Shown here piece after piece: positions 37,248 through 47,194 of a stretch of 64,000 bases of DNA. This stretch comes from Pantoea nemavictus. GTDB taxonomy: Bacteria; Pseudomonadota; Gammaproteobacteria; Enterobacterales; Enterobacteriaceae. Position 1 is the stretch's first letter. Every line of letters begins with the position of its first letter. The notes beneath the pieces are model-generated. The model saw only the letters and a list, made by a program, of their open reading frames with translations, searched no databases and had not been told where the DNA came from. The stretch covers positions 3,224,001 through 3,288,000 of the forward strand of contig NZ_JBBGZW010000001.1 of the NCBI RefSeq assembly GCF_037479095.1, read 5' to 3'. Position numbers and translations under genes: made by a program.

Positions 37248-37460
37248 TTACGCGACAACCGTGATCTTAAAGCCAGCAAACTCAACTTTCTGGCCTTCTA
37301 CAATCTTGCAGCGCTTACGCGTTTCCACTGCGCCATCTACGCGCACTTCGCCTTCCGCAATCACCGCTTTCGCCTGCGCACCGCTCTGCACCCAACCTTC
37401 GAGTTTCAGCAGGTCGCACAAATCAACGTGGGCATGTTTACCGAGAGAAAAACTGGCCAT
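37248..37460 (-). CDS. ybcJ: S4-domain-like RNA-binding protein YbcJ
   Basis: A 70-residue S4-like RNA-binding protein; [23 protein letters not shown] and VDGAVETRKRCKI match E. coli YbcJ. The SGAQAKAVIAEGEVRVDG segment is the S4 RNA-binding helix-strand unit. It is coupled to folD through TAATG at 37460-37462, with the Shine-Dalgarno GGAGGC in the folD end. Confidence 0.93.
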   Translation of the reverse strand: MASFSLGKHAHVDLCDLLKLEGWVQSGAQAKAVIAEGEVRVDGAVETRKRCKIVEGQKVEFAGFKITVVA

Positions 37461-38326
37461 TATGCCTCCTCAATGTCGTGAAATTCTTCGCACGCGGTCA
37501 GCGTGTTTTGGATCAATGTAGCGACCGTCATCGGACCGACGCCGCCTGGAACGGGCGTGATGTACGAGGCACGCTTAGATGCCGCATCGAACTCCACATC
37601 ACCGACCACTTTACCGCTGTCGAGACGGTTGATACCGACATCAATCACCACCGCGCCCGGCTTGATCCAGTCGCCCGGAATAAAGCCCGGCTTACCGACC
37701 GCCACCACCAGCAGATCGGCGTGCTCAACGTGATGACGCAAATCTTTGGTGAAACGGTGCGTGACGGTGGTGGTGCAACCGGCAAGCAGCAGCTCCATGC
37801 TCATCGGACGGCCAACAATATTCGATGCGCCAACCACCACGGCGTTCAGGCCGTAAGTATCGATATTGTAGCGCTCCAGTAAGGTGACGATGCCGCGCGG
37901 CGTACATGGACGCAGCTTTGGCGCGCGCTGGCACAGACGACCGACGTTGTACGGATGGAAACCATCCACGTCTTTGTCGGGCACGATGCGCTCCAGCACT
38001 TTGACGTTATCGATGCCGGCTGGCAGCGGCAGCTGCACCAGAATGCCATCGATCTCGTTGTCATTATTCAGCTTATCAATCAGCTCCAGCAGCTCTGCTT
38101 CGCTGGTGGTGGCCGGCAGATCATAGGAACGGGAGATGAAGCCCACTTCATCACAAGCACGACGTTTGCTGGCAACATAGATCTGCGAAGCCGGGTTTTC
38201 ACCCACCAGCACCACTGCCAAACCGGGCGCACGTTTACCAGCCGCCAGACGCTGCTGTACTTTTTCGGCAACCTCAAGGCGCACCTGCTGCGCAATCGTT
38301 TTACCGTCAATAATTTTTGCTGCCAT
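37460..38326 (-). CDS. folD: Methylenetetrahydrofolate dehydrogenase/cyclohydrolase FolD
   Basis: Bifunctional one-carbon enzyme, 288 residues as in E. coli. The catalytic Tyr-Lys region is [25 protein letters not shown] contains the conserved substrate-site Gln, and the NADP-binding motif is [12 protein letters not shown]. The C-terminal signature [15 protein letters not shown] is present. Upstream gene of folD-ybcJ. Confidence 0.97.
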   Translation of the reverse strand: MAAKIIDGKTIAQQVRLEVAEKVQQRLAAGKRAPGLAVVLVGENPASQIYVASKRRACDEVGFISRSYDLPATTSEAELLELIDKLNNDNEIDGILVQLPLPAGIDNVKVLERIVPDKDVDGFHPYNVGRLCQRAPKLRPCTPRGIVTLLERYNIDTYGLNAVVVGASNIVGRPMSMELLLAGCTTTVTHRFTKDLRHHVEHADLLVVAVGKPGFIPGDWIKPGAVVIDVGINRLDSGKVVGDVEFDAASKRASYITPVPGGVGPMTVATLIQNTLTACEEFHDIEEA

Positions 38327-38501
38327 CAGAGAGGAAATCCATCTGTAGAGGGTTAAATCGGGGATGGCGCCTATTCTGTCAGAAGCGCGTGCGGCTGTCA
38401 GGTAGAGATTCGCCCTCTACGCTGCTTTCCCGATTTTTCGCCGTGGCGCCAGCCCGCATTAGCGCTTATGATGCCCGGCAGTGAATGAGATGGATGACGT
38501 G

Positions 38502-39005
38502 ATGATTTGGTTAATTCTCGCCACGCTGGCGGTGGTGTTCGTGGTCGGTTTTCAGCTGCTGACAGCCAGCTCGCGCCATGCGGTGCAGGCGCTCAATAAA
38601 CGGTTGCAGTTGCCGCCGGTACATATCGAATCGATGCTGTCGCTGATGGGCAAAGAGGCGGCAAAAGAGTTCACCGACTACATTGCGGGCGATAACGACA
38701 CGCATCTGCACAACGGCGCGGCGGTGCTGCTGATTTGGCAGGTGCTAATTGTCGATGGCAGCGACGAGAACATGCAGCGCTGGCATGGCATTTTGATCCG
38801 GGCGGGTTTCCCAGCGTTGATATCGAGGCAGCAGTTGTTGCTGGCGTTGGGGTTCCTGCGTCAGCTGGAGCCGGACAGCCAGGAACTGCATGCGCTGCGC
38901 GACCAGTACAATGCGCACTTCACCCAGCAAGGGATTGAGCTGGAAGGTGAAACGGAGCAGAGCGGCAATCTGGTGTCGTTAAGCGACTGGCGCAAGCGGC
39001 ATTAA
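38502..39005 (+). CDS. DUF1198 (YicN-like) membrane-anchored protein
   Basis: 167 residues from the ATG at 38502, which gives MIWLILATLAVVFVVGF, a single N-terminal membrane helix. The rest is cytosolic, with LLIWQVLIVDGSDENMQRWH and LALGFLRQLEPDSQEL, the pattern I associate with the DUF1198 family (E. coli YicN). In-frame GTG (38481) and ATG (38490) are alternative starts. The C-terminus is longer than in E. coli YicN. It lies between folD and tRNA-Arg. Function unknown; the family call is from memory. Confidence 0.7.
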   Translation: MIWLILATLAVVFVVGFQLLTASSRHAVQALNKRLQLPPVHIESMLSLMGKEAAKEFTDYIAGDNDTHLHNGAAVLLIWQVLIVDGSDENMQRWHGILIRAGFPALISRQQLLLALGFLRQLEPDSQELHALRDQYNAHFTQQGIELEGETEQSGNLVSLSDWRKRH

Positions 39006-39056
39006 GGGGTTTTGGTTAATCTGGCAGCACTCCGCTGCTGTGGAAGGGCAAAAACG

Positions 39057-39084
39057 TTGACGCGCGAGCCGCTGGACGTATAAT
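39057..39084 (+). promoter_or_regulatory. Promoter of tRNA-Arg(TCT)
   Basis: A -35 TTGACG (39057-39062) and perfect -10 TATAAT (39079-39084) are separated by 16 bases. The tRNA starts 16 bases past the -10, preceded by a short 5' leader. Confidence 0.82.
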
Positions 39085-39100
39085 CCGACCCAATCACTAT

Positions 39101-39177
39101 GCGCCCTTAGCTCAGTTGGATAGAGCACCGGCCTTCTAAGCCGTAGGTCACAGGTTCGAATCCTGTAGGGCGTACCA
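39101..39177 (+). tRNA. argU: tRNA-Arg, anticodon TCT
   Basis: A 77-base tRNA with encoded CCA. The acceptor stem is GCGCCCT/AGGGCGT (first pair G-U), the D arm has AGCTCAGTTGGATAGAGC, the anticodon stem is CGGCC/GCCGT-type (one non-canonical pair) around CTTCTAA with anticodon TCT at the centre, and the T arm is CAGGTTCGAATCCTG. It reads rare AGA codons. Position after folD matches E. coli argU, a known prophage (DLP12) attachment site. Here an accessory region follows directly. Confidence 0.97.
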
Positions 39178-39699
39178 TCTCCCTCTGTAATATCTTCTCT
39201 AATTTATCTCTATTTCGTAAACACCATATTATCTTAATCAGGAACATAAGCTGAGAGCTATTGATACTCAGTGAATCCTATGCGATTTAAAAATACTGGC
39301 ATTAGCTTTACTTAATGAAATCAGATAATTAAATGCGATAGAATGACGCCAATATCACAATCCTGTTTAAAATAGTTATGGTTTGAGCATGTCAATTTTA
39401 GATTTCTCTAGCGAAAATAATTTTAAGTATAGGTAGCTCTACTCAAAACGTATGAAATGCACATTTATTGATTACATTATTATCGATGCCTAATCTCATC
39501 GATAATTTATAAGAGGTTTGGTTTGAAGAAGAGTTCGAGTTTATGATTTGCAACTTTAGGTACTTCACTAGGCATTGTGGTGGTCATTTTTCATACTTTA
39601 AAATTGTAAAACTCTGGCAGGTATTGTTTGCTTTTTGAGCGTTAAAATCTTATATGCTGCAAAAAAATTCTGAAGTTGCAGAATCGATTAGGGAAAACT
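39178..39699. other. AT-rich non-coding start of the accessory region
   Basis: 522 bases between tRNA-Arg and hsdM, clearly AT-richer than the core. It holds a perfect 10-base inverted repeat ATTATCGATG (39479-39488) and CATCGATAAT (39497-39506), 194 bases before the hsdM start, which may be an operator or terminator. Short frames here look like remnants. No integrase gene and no second copy of the tRNA 3' end was found in the window. Confidence 0.5.
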
Positions 39700-41199
39700 A
39701 TGACACTGATTAATTTAAAAGATCTTGAAGCCCACCTCTGGCATGCTGCCCATATTATCACCGGGCCTATCGATGCATCAGATTACAAAACGTACATTTT
39801 CCCAGTCCTGTTCTTCAAGCGCATTTGTGACGTATATGACGAAGAATTTGCCGATGCGATGGAGAGAGTTGGGGATGCAGAGCTTGCCAAGGGTAAGATG
39901 TTTCACCGCATTCAGATACCAGAGAATTGTCACTGGCGCGATGTTTTCGCTGAGACCAAAGACATCGGTCAGGCATTAAAAGACTCCTTCCGTGGTATAG
40001 AACTGGCAAACTCTAAACTGCATGGCATTTTTGGCGATGCCAGCTGGACCAATAAAGAACGCCTTTCTGATGAGTTACTGGCTACGTTACTTAATCATTT
40101 CAACAAGGTGAATCTCGGCGTTGCCAGTGTCCGTGACGATGACATGGGGCGTGCATACGAGTACCTGATCAAACGTTTTGCTGATAAAGCTAACAAGAAA
40201 GCTGGTGAATTCTACACCCCAAGGACTATTGTTCGCTTGATGGTTAATATTCTTGATCCAAAAGCCGGTGAGAGCGTTTACGACCCTGCTTGTGGTACTG
40301 GCGGTATGTTGCTCGAGACTATTCACCATGTTAAAGAAAACGGCGGTGATCCGCGCTTGCTAAAAATTAAAGGTCAGGAAAAAAACCTGACCACCGAAGC
40401 CATCGCGCGAATGAACCTGTTCCTGCACGGTCAGGAAGATTTCGATATTGTTCGCGGTGATACGCTGCGTGAACCTAAGTTTTTACAAAGCGATCGTTTA
40501 GAAACCTTCGATTGCGTTGTTGCTAATCCACCATTTAGCTTGAAGGAATGGGGATACGATCTGTGGTCGAGCGATCCCTATGGCCGTAAGCAATATGGTC
40601 TGGCGCCTAAAACAAATGGTGATTTTGCTTGGGTGCAGCATATGTTTGCTTCACTTAACGACAATGGACGTATGGCGGTCGTGTTACCTCATGGTGTGCT
40701 GTTTCGTGGCGGAGCTGAGGGGGGAATTCGAACCAAATTGCTGCAAGAAAATTGCATTGTGGCGATTATTGGTGTCGCTTCCAATCTGTTCTACGGCACT
40801 GGTATTCCTGCGTGTATTTTGGTACTGCGCAAATCACGCCCAGCAACGCATAAAGATCATGTATTGATCATCAATGCTGAAGAAATCTATAACAAGGGGC
40901 GTGCGCAGAATACGCTGTCCAACAAGCAGGCCGATGACATATACCAAATCTATCATGACCAGGCGCAACAGGGACCAGATGCAAAAGAAATCGAAGGTGT
41001 AGCGCGCTGGGTTCCTCTAAAGGAGATTGAAGAAAATGACTTCAATCTAAATATTGCTCGTTATGTGCAAAAGCCACTCGAAGAAGAAACCATCACTGTG
41101 GAAGAGGCGCTCAAAGATTTTCAACGGAAGCTGGCTGAGCTGGAAGAAGCCGAAGAGGAGCTGGAAGCCCTGCTTATCAAAGAAGGGTTCGAGGTATGA
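39700..41199 (+). CDS. hsdM: Type I restriction-modification methyltransferase subunit 1 (HsdM)
   Basis: N6-adenine methyltransferase, 499 residues. The HsdM N-terminal helical domain (residues 1-150) precedes the catalytic domain. SAM motif I is DPACGTGGM (Asp195) and catalytic motif IV is NPPF (276-279). The C-terminal Glu-rich tail (VEEALKDFQRKLAELEEAEE) is a coiled coil, expected to contact HsdS. The ATG at 39700 follows AGGGA with proper spacing; an in-frame TTG at 39676 is less likely. Its TGA overlaps the start of a second hsdM gene. Confidence 0.93.
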   Translation: MTLINLKDLEAHLWHAAHIITGPIDASDYKTYIFPVLFFKRICDVYDEEFADAMERVGDAELAKGKMFHRIQIPENCHWRDVFAETKDIGQALKDSFRGIELANSKLHGIFGDASWTNKERLSDELLATLLNHFNKVNLGVASVRDDDMGRAYEYLIKRFADKANKKAGEFYTPRTIVRLMVNILDPKAGESVYDPACGTGGMLLETIHHVKENGGDPRLLKIKGQEKNLTTEAIARMNLFLHGQEDFDIVRGDTLREPKFLQSDRLETFDCVVANPPFSLKEWGYDLWSSDPYGRKQYGLAPKTNGDFAWVQHMFASLNDNGRMAVVLPHGVLFRGGAEGGIRTKLLQENCIVAIIGVASNLFYGTGIPACILVLRKSRPATHKDHVLIINAEEIYNKGRAQNTLSNKQADDIYQIYHDQAQQGPDAKEIEGVARWVPLKEIEENDFNLNIARYVQKPLEEETITVEEALKDFQRKLAELEEAEEELEALLIKEGFEV

Positions 41200-42695
41200 G
41201 TACTATGAGTAATAAAAAGCTGGAAGAGCTGCTCTGGGGAGCTGCTGAGTTTCTTCGTGGCCAAATCGACGCATCAGACTACAAGCAGTATGTCTTCCCC
41301 TTGCTGTTTTATAAACGCCTGTCAGATGTCTATCTGGAAGAATATAACGAGGCGATGGAGCTCCATGAAGGTGATGCCGAATATGCCGCTATGCCGATGT
41401 TTCACCGTTTCAACATTCCCTCTGAGGCAGCTTGGGAAAAGGTCCGTAATACCAGTAAAAACATTGGTGAAGCGATTCAGAATGCGCTTCGACTGATTGA
41501 AGCCAATAACCCGCGTTTACATGGCGTCTTCGGTGATGCGCAGTGGACTAATAAAGAACGCCTGCCCGATCATCTGCTGGCTGATCTGATTGAACATTTT
41601 AGTAAAATTCCGCTTGGCATTAAATCTGTCGCCCAGGATGATCTTGGTGAAGCCTACGAATACCTGATTAAAAAGTTCGCTGATGATTCCGGCCATACGG
41701 CAGCAGAGTTTTATACCAATCGAACAGTCGTGCATTTAATGACGCGCATTATGGGCTTAAAACCGGGTGAAACTGCCTATGATCCGACGTGCGGCACTGG
41801 AGGGATGTTGCTAAATGCAGTGATGGATCTTCGTGCAAGAGGGGAAGAGTGGCGCTCTGTGCACCTTTATGGCCAGGAAGTGAACTTGCTGACTTCAGCT
41901 ATTGCTCGTATGAATATGTTCCTGCACGATATTGAAGAATTTGATGTACTACGTGGTGACACTCTGGCTGAGCCTAAGTTTATTGAAAACGATCGGCTCA
42001 AGCAGTTTGATGTAATTTTTGCCAACCCGCCATATTCCATCAAGAAGTGGAATCGTGACAAGTTTGCCGCCGATCCATATGGGCGTAATCTCTATGGCGT
42101 GCCACCGCAGGGCTGCGCTGATTATGCATTTTACACTCATATCATTAAAAGTCTGAAGCCAGAGACTGGTCGTGCCGCCATGCTTTGGCCCCATGGCGTG
42201 CTGTTCCGCGATTCTGAGCAGAGCATTCGTAAACAGGTGATTGAATCGGACATTATTGAAGCGGTGATTGGTTTGGGGCCGAACCTGTTTTATAACTCGC
42301 CGATGGAGTCTTGCGTGGTAGTGCTTAACAGCAATAAGCCAGCTGAGCGCAAAAACAAAGTGTTGTTTATCAACGGGGTTGAGCATGTCACCCGTGAACG
42401 TGCCCATAGCCGTTTATCCTATGATAATCTAACAGTGTTATGTGAGGCTTACTTTACACCTGAAAAGCAGAGCGATATCACCGCTTTGATGGATATCGAC
42501 GTTATAAAAGAGAATCTCTATAACCTGTCAATTCCACTATATGTGCAAGCACAAAGTAACGCAGAAGCACATAACATTGAACATGTAATTGAGGCGTGGA
42601 AAATAAGTCGCACTCAGCTAAAAAAACAAACTAATAAATTATTCCAAAGCCTTGCAGCGCTTGGATATAACGTTGAAAGCAAGGTGGAGCAGTAA
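41196..42695 (+). CDS. Type I restriction-modification methyltransferase subunit 2 (second HsdM)
   Basis: A second complete HsdM-type N6-adenine methyltransferase, 499 residues, clearly homologous to but diverged from the gene before it. Motif I is DPTCGTGGM (Asp196) and motif IV is NPPY (277-280), so both catalytic motifs are intact. The N-terminal block DASDYKQYVFPLLFYKRLSDVY parallels DASDYKTYIFPVLFFKRICDVY of the first, each shown here only in part. The stop is directly followed by the hsdS ATG. Either the complex uses a heteromeric M1-M2 pair or one copy has another role. Confidence 0.92.
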   Translation: MSTMSNKKLEELLWGAAEFLRGQIDASDYKQYVFPLLFYKRLSDVYLEEYNEAMELHEGDAEYAAMPMFHRFNIPSEAAWEKVRNTSKNIGEAIQNALRLIEANNPRLHGVFGDAQWTNKERLPDHLLADLIEHFSKIPLGIKSVAQDDLGEAYEYLIKKFADDSGHTAAEFYTNRTVVHLMTRIMGLKPGETAYDPTCGTGGMLLNAVMDLRARGEEWRSVHLYGQEVNLLTSAIARMNMFLHDIEEFDVLRGDTLAEPKFIENDRLKQFDVIFANPPYSIKKWNRDKFAADPYGRNLYGVPPQGCADYAFYTHIIKSLKPETGRAAMLWPHGVLFRDSEQSIRKQVIESDIIEAVIGLGPNLFYNSPMESCVVVLNSNKPAERKNKVLFINGVEHVTRERAHSRLSYDNLTVLCEAYFTPEKQSDITALMDIDVIKENLYNLSIPLYVQAQSNAEAHNIEHVIEAWKISRTQLKKQTNKLFQSLAALGYNVESKVEQ

Positions 42696-43889
42696 ATGGT
42701 TGAACATAAATTACCTGAAGGCTGGCAGATGGTGAAGTTTGGAGATATCGCGAAACATATATCCAAACGTGTAGAACCGAGCGAGACAGATCTTAAAGTT
42801 TATGTCGGTTTGGAGCATTTAGATCCTGATAGCCTGAAGATCAAACGTCATGGTACACCCAGCGATGTTGAAGGACAGAAGCTTTTAGTGAAAAAAGGCC
42901 AGATAATTTTTGGCAAGCGTCGTGCTTATCAACGTAAAGTCGCGGTAGCGGATTGGGATTGTATCTGTTCGGCTCATGCTATGGTACTGGAAGCCAATTC
43001 AGCAAAGGTCATTCCTGAGTTTTTGCCATTTTTTCTGCAGTCTGATGTATTTATGAATCGTGCAGTAGCGATTTCTGAAGGTTCATTATCTCCTACAATA
43101 AAATGGAAAACGCTAGCAACGCAAACCTTCCTATTTCCCGATGTTAACCTACAAAAGAAAATGCTCAAAGTCTTTCAATCAATTGAAGAGACTATATGGC
43201 AGTGCTGGAGTTTAATTAATAGTTCAATTAAACTTCGTTCTGCAACAAGAGCTGAACTTTTATATAAAGGTGGAAGCTCAAAGAACCTAATTTCAACTCA
43301 TTGGGGGAATATTCCTGATGGATGGGAAATTAAACCATTTTCTTATTTGGCAACGATAAACCCAACTTATAGGTATGGCGAACAGTCGGAAGTCACTTTT
43401 TGCGAAATGGCTACTCTGGATACAGACTCCATGAAAGTTAATGGTGAGTTAAGTATTAAGAAGATAGGGAGCGGTGGTTCGAGATTTAAGAATGATGACA
43501 TATTGTTTGCACGTATTACGCCTTGCGCCGAAAATGGAAAAATGGCCATAGTCGATTTTTTAGAGGATAATTCCGTGGGACAAGGCTCTACTGAATTTAT
43601 AGTGCTGTCCCCGAAAAATATATCTTCTGAATATCTTTATCATCTTTGCAGAACAAACCGTGTGCGACAATTTTCCATAAACAATATGGAAGGTTCTACT
43701 GGGAGACAAAGAATACCTGCACAAGTTTTTGAAAGCATTATGTTGCCTATTCCGCCAAGAAACGAAATAAAAAAAATTGAAAGTTGTTTGTCAGATGCGG
43801 AGAAATTACATTTGGCCGTCCTGTCAAAATTAGAAAGTATTATTAGAGTGAAGAAGTCTTATATGCAAAAAATATTTGAGGTGATATAA
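42696..43889 (+). CDS. hsdS: Type I restriction-modification specificity subunit (HsdS)
   Basis: 397 residues with two target-recognition domains. The first begins LPEGWQMVKFGDIAKHISK and the second IPDGWEIKPFSYLATINP, with conserved helical spacers after each (about 155-190 and 355-395) that set the gap in the bipartite DNA target. The first recognition domain contains LVKKGQIIFGKRRAYQRKVAV; the second, ILFARITPCAENGKMAIVD. AT content is higher than in the hsdM genes, usual for exchanging specificity genes. It abuts hsdM2 and hsdR without gaps. Target sequence cannot be predicted. Confidence 0.93.
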   Translation: MVEHKLPEGWQMVKFGDIAKHISKRVEPSETDLKVYVGLEHLDPDSLKIKRHGTPSDVEGQKLLVKKGQIIFGKRRAYQRKVAVADWDCICSAHAMVLEANSAKVIPEFLPFFLQSDVFMNRAVAISEGSLSPTIKWKTLATQTFLFPDVNLQKKMLKVFQSIEETIWQCWSLINSSIKLRSATRAELLYKGGSSKNLISTHWGNIPDGWEIKPFSYLATINPTYRYGEQSEVTFCEMATLDTDSMKVNGELSIKKIGSGGSRFKNDDILFARITPCAENGKMAIVDFLEDNSVGQGSTEFIVLSPKNISSEYLYHLCRTNRVRQFSINNMEGSTGRQRIPAQVFESIMLPIPPRNEIKKIESCLSDAEKLHLAVLSKLESIIRVKKSYMQKIFEVI

Positions 43890-46800
43890 ATGTTTAACGA
43901 ACAAACCGTCACAGAGAATGGAATTATCGACCGTTTAAAAGGTTTAAGCGGTGTCAAGTGGACATACCACCACGGAGAAAATCTGCCTAAACAAGCGCAG
44001 GATATCTTTGTTGATGAGTGGCTAAAAGACGCGCTTTGTTCGTTAAACCCTGATATCGGCAGACAGCCTCACTATGCCGATGAGGTCATCTATAAACTGC
44101 GGGGAGTGGTTTTAGAAGCCCGCCATACCGGTTTGGTAAAGGCCAATGAAAACTTCCAGGAATGGTTGATGGCTGAAAAAACCTTGCCCTTTGGCGAGAA
44201 TGGCGACCATATCACCATCAATCTGATTGATTTTGACAATATAGAGAACAACCACTTTGTGGTGGCGCAGCAGGTTCACTATATCGCGGCCACTGAAGTC
44301 TATTTTGATATTGTCCTGTATGTGAACGGCATACCGTTGGTAGTGGGCGAAGTTAAAACCGCAACGCGCCCAAGTGTGACCTGGCAAGACGGTGCCGCCG
44401 ACTTTATGGGCGGTAAAAAGTACTACTGGAAAAACGTTGGATCTTTCTTTGTACCTAACTTACTGTGCTTTGCCAGCGAAGGTAAAACCTTTGCCTATGG
44501 CGCAATTAATGCCCGAGTCAAAGACTGGGGGCCCTGGCATAATACTGAGCTTCGTGATGAGATTCTGCCGGGCTTGGCATCGGTACTCAACAGCTGCGAG
44601 AGTTTGTTAAATCCGCAGACCTTATTGCAGCTACTGGAATCTTTCGCATTATTTTCAACCGTCAAAACGGGCAAAAATACGTTGCCTAAACGCGTTAAAA
44701 TCCTGCCGCGTTATCCGCAATTTGAAGCAGCAAAACAAATCGTTGAGCGTGTTCGCAGAGGCTATCCAAAGAAAGGTCTGATTTGGCATTTCCAGGGATC
44801 GGGCAAATCCTTGCTGATGCTTTATGCTGCTAAAATGCTGCGTGCCGATAATGCGTTAAAAAACCCGACGGTACTTATCGTTGTGGACCGGCGAGATCTG
44901 GACAGTCAAATTAGCGAGACTTTTGGTGGAGCCGACGTAAAGAATCTGATTAAAGTGCAAAGCTGCAAAAAGTTGGGCCAATATATTGAGCAAGACAGCC
45001 GTGGCATTTTAATCACCACCATCTTTAAATTTAAAGATATCGAAATTGACGATAGCAACCCCAATGGCTTAAACAACCGTGACAACATCATTGTGTTGGT
45101 TGACGAAGCTCACCGTACCCAAGAAGGTGGGTTAGGCGAGAAAATGCGCTGGGCGTTGCCCAATGCTCACTTCTATGGCCTGACTGGCACACCGATTTCT
45201 GGCATTGATCGTAATACATTCAAATTGTTCGGTGCCGAAGAAGATCCGGGTCGCTATATGAGCCGCTATAGCTATAAACAGTCAATCCGGGATGGTGCAA
45301 CTAACCCCGTGAAGTTCGAACCTCGGTTGGCTGAACTCCGAGTGGATCGTGATGCTATCAACGAAGAGTTCGAGCAACTGGCTACCGAGAATAACCTGGA
45401 TGAAGAAGAAAAAGCAGCATTGTCCAGACGCGCCGGCAAGCTGGCTATTATGCTGAAATCTCCCAGACGTATGGCTGCGGTGAGTAATGACATTGTTGAG
45501 CATTTTACCAGCCATGTTATGCCGAAAAAGATGAAAGGCATGGTTGTGGTATACGATCGCGAAGCCTGTGTGCAGATGTATTATTTGCTCGGTGAAAAGC
45601 TCGGTTTTGATGTAATTGAAGTGGTTATGAATGTTGACCAGGCTCCGGTTAAAGCTGAAAAGGGTGGTAAAAAAGATAAGCTAAACAAGGACTGGCTCAA
45701 ATGGCATGACGAACTGGAGCTACCTGTTAAACAAGCCGATTTCGAACGCTGGCAGCACATTGATGCGGAAGAGCAGGTACAGAAGGATCTGATTGAATGC
45801 TTTAAAGATCCTGTGCATCCGTTGCAGCTTATCATCGTTACCGCCAAGCTGCTTACGGGCTTTGATGCACCAATTTGCTACTGCATGTATCTCGATAAGC
45901 CTTTACGCGATCATACGCTTCTGCAGGCCATGTGCCGAACCAACCGGTTGTACGAAACCGATGATGTACGCAAGGACATGGGATTAATTATCGACTACCT
46001 CGGCGTTTTCGAAAATCTGCGTACCGCTCTGGCCTACAACCCTGAAGAAATTGAAGGGGTTGTAGAGGGAATCGAGGCATTTAAAGAGCTCTTGCCGTTA
46101 CAACTGAATAAATGTCTGGCCTTCTTCCCTGGTGTGGATCGTTCCATAGAAGGTTTTGAAGGTATTATGGCTGCGCAGGAATGCCTGCCGACCAACGAGA
46201 AGCGTGATGAATTCGCTGCCAGCTTTGGAGTGTTATCTAAGTTATGGTCAGCTATCAATCCAGATCCTTTTTTGACCCCTTATCGTCAGGACTATAAATG
46301 GCTGGCGCAAATTTATGAATCGGTGCGTCCGGTGGGGCAGACAGGTGCGCTTGTTTGGGCTGCGCTTGGTCCTGAAACCATCAAAATGATCCATGAGCAT
46401 ACTGATATCAATCGTATTCGCGATGATATTGACGAGTTGATCATGGATGAGCACGCAATTTTTACCCTGACCGCTAAAGAACAGGAACAACGCGCAAAAC
46501 GCCTGGAGATTGATCTTATGGGGCGTTTGCGCGGCAGTCATGACCCTAAATTTGTGGCATTGGGCGAGCGTTTGGAAAAACTGCGTCAGGACTATGAAGC
46601 TGGTGTTATCAAGGCCATCGACTGGTTGAAAGGCTTATTAGTTGCTGCGAAAGATACGGTGCAAGCCGAACGTGAAACGGGTGAACAAATAGTAACCGAA
46701 GCTGATAATAAGCAAGCCTTAACCAAGCTTTTCATTGAAACTCGCCCAGAGTCTACCCCAAAGCTAATTGGTGATGTTGTTGAGCAGATTGATAAAATCG

Positions 46801-46952
46801 TAAGAGTCACTCGTTTTGATGGTTGGCAAAATTCAAATAGTGGCCCACGTGAAATACAAAAAGCGCTGCTACTGACTCTTGCTCAGTTTGGTTTAGGGAA
46901 GGATAATGAGCTTTTCCAAAAAGCATATGAGTATATTGAAGAGCACTATTGA
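43890..46952 (+). CDS. hsdR: Type I restriction enzyme, motor/nuclease subunit (HsdR)
   Basis: 1020-residue ATP-dependent translocase and endonuclease. The N-terminal PD-(D/E)xK nuclease has Asp140 (YFDIVLYV) and Glu154-x-Lys156 (GEVK). The SF2 motor has Walker A QGSGKS (302-307), DEAH at 405-408, TGTPI just after, and the later helicase motif around LLTGFDAP and QAMCRTNR. The C-terminal helical domain should dock on the methyltransferase core. It starts on the base after the hsdS stop codon, so hsdM1-M2-S-R is one tight operon. It looks intact. Confidence 0.95.
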   Translation: MFNEQTVTENGIIDRLKGLSGVKWTYHHGENLPKQAQDIFVDEWLKDALCSLNPDIGRQPHYADEVIYKLRGVVLEARHTGLVKANENFQEWLMAEKTLPFGENGDHITINLIDFDNIENNHFVVAQQVHYIAATEVYFDIVLYVNGIPLVVGEVKTATRPSVTWQDGAADFMGGKKYYWKNVGSFFVPNLLCFASEGKTFAYGAINARVKDWGPWHNTELRDEILPGLASVLNSCESLLNPQTLLQLLESFALFSTVKTGKNTLPKRVKILPRYPQFEAAKQIVERVRRGYPKKGLIWHFQGSGKSLLMLYAAKMLRADNALKNPTVLIVVDRRDLDSQISETFGGADVKNLIKVQSCKKLGQYIEQDSRGILITTIFKFKDIEIDDSNPNGLNNRDNIIVLVDEAHRTQEGGLGEKMRWALPNAHFYGLTGTPISGIDRNTFKLFGAEEDPGRYMSRYSYKQSIRDGATNPVKFEPRLAELRVDRDAINEEFEQLATENNLDEEEKAALSRRAGKLAIMLKSPRRMAAVSNDIVEHFTSHVMPKKMKGMVVVYDREACVQMYYLLGEKLGFDVIEVVMNVDQAPVKAEKGGKKDKLNKDWLKWHDELELPVKQADFERWQHIDAEEQVQKDLIECFKDPVHPLQLIIVTAKLLTGFDAPICYCMYLDKPLRDHTLLQAMCRTNRLYETDDVRKDMGLIIDYLGVFENLRTALAYNPEEIEGVVEGIEAFKELLPLQLNKCLAFFPGVDRSIEGFEGIMAAQECLPTNEKRDEFAASFGVLSKLWSAINPDPFLTPYRQDYKWLAQIYESVRPVGQTGALVWAALGPETIKMIHEHTDINRIRDDIDELIMDEHAIFTLTAKEQEQRAKRLEIDLMGRLRGSHDPKFVALGERLEKLRQDYEAGVIKAIDWLKGLLVAAKDTVQAERETGEQIVTEADNKQALTKLFIETRPESTPKLIGDVVEQIDKIVRVTRFDGWQNSNSGPREIQKALLLTLAQFGLGKDNELFQKAYEYIEEHY

Positions 46953-46981
46953 TGTTTTAAATAACTTGATCGCTATAAATC

Positions 46982-47013
46982 AAGTATAAGGATAGCTAGT
47001 GGTCCTTATACTT
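46982..47013 (+). terminator. Hairpin after the hsd operon
   Basis: AAGTATAAGGA (46982-46992) and TCCTTATACTT (47003-47013) form a perfect 11-base stem with a 10-base loop, 30 bases after the hsdR stop codon. No T-run follows, so it may be a Rho-type or processing hairpin rather than an intrinsic terminator. Confidence 0.5.
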
Positions 47014-47194
47014 ATCCAGGGGGCTAAATTAACCTCATGGTTTATTTCATTGAGTCAAACCGTTTATGTAGATTCACCAAAGGGCAACATTTTAGAGGTC
47101 CTAGTACATACCTTATAAGTAATATATTATATAGGAAATGAATTATCTGACCCTTAAATGAGCAAGTCATACTGTAGTAATAGGAAGCTTAACT

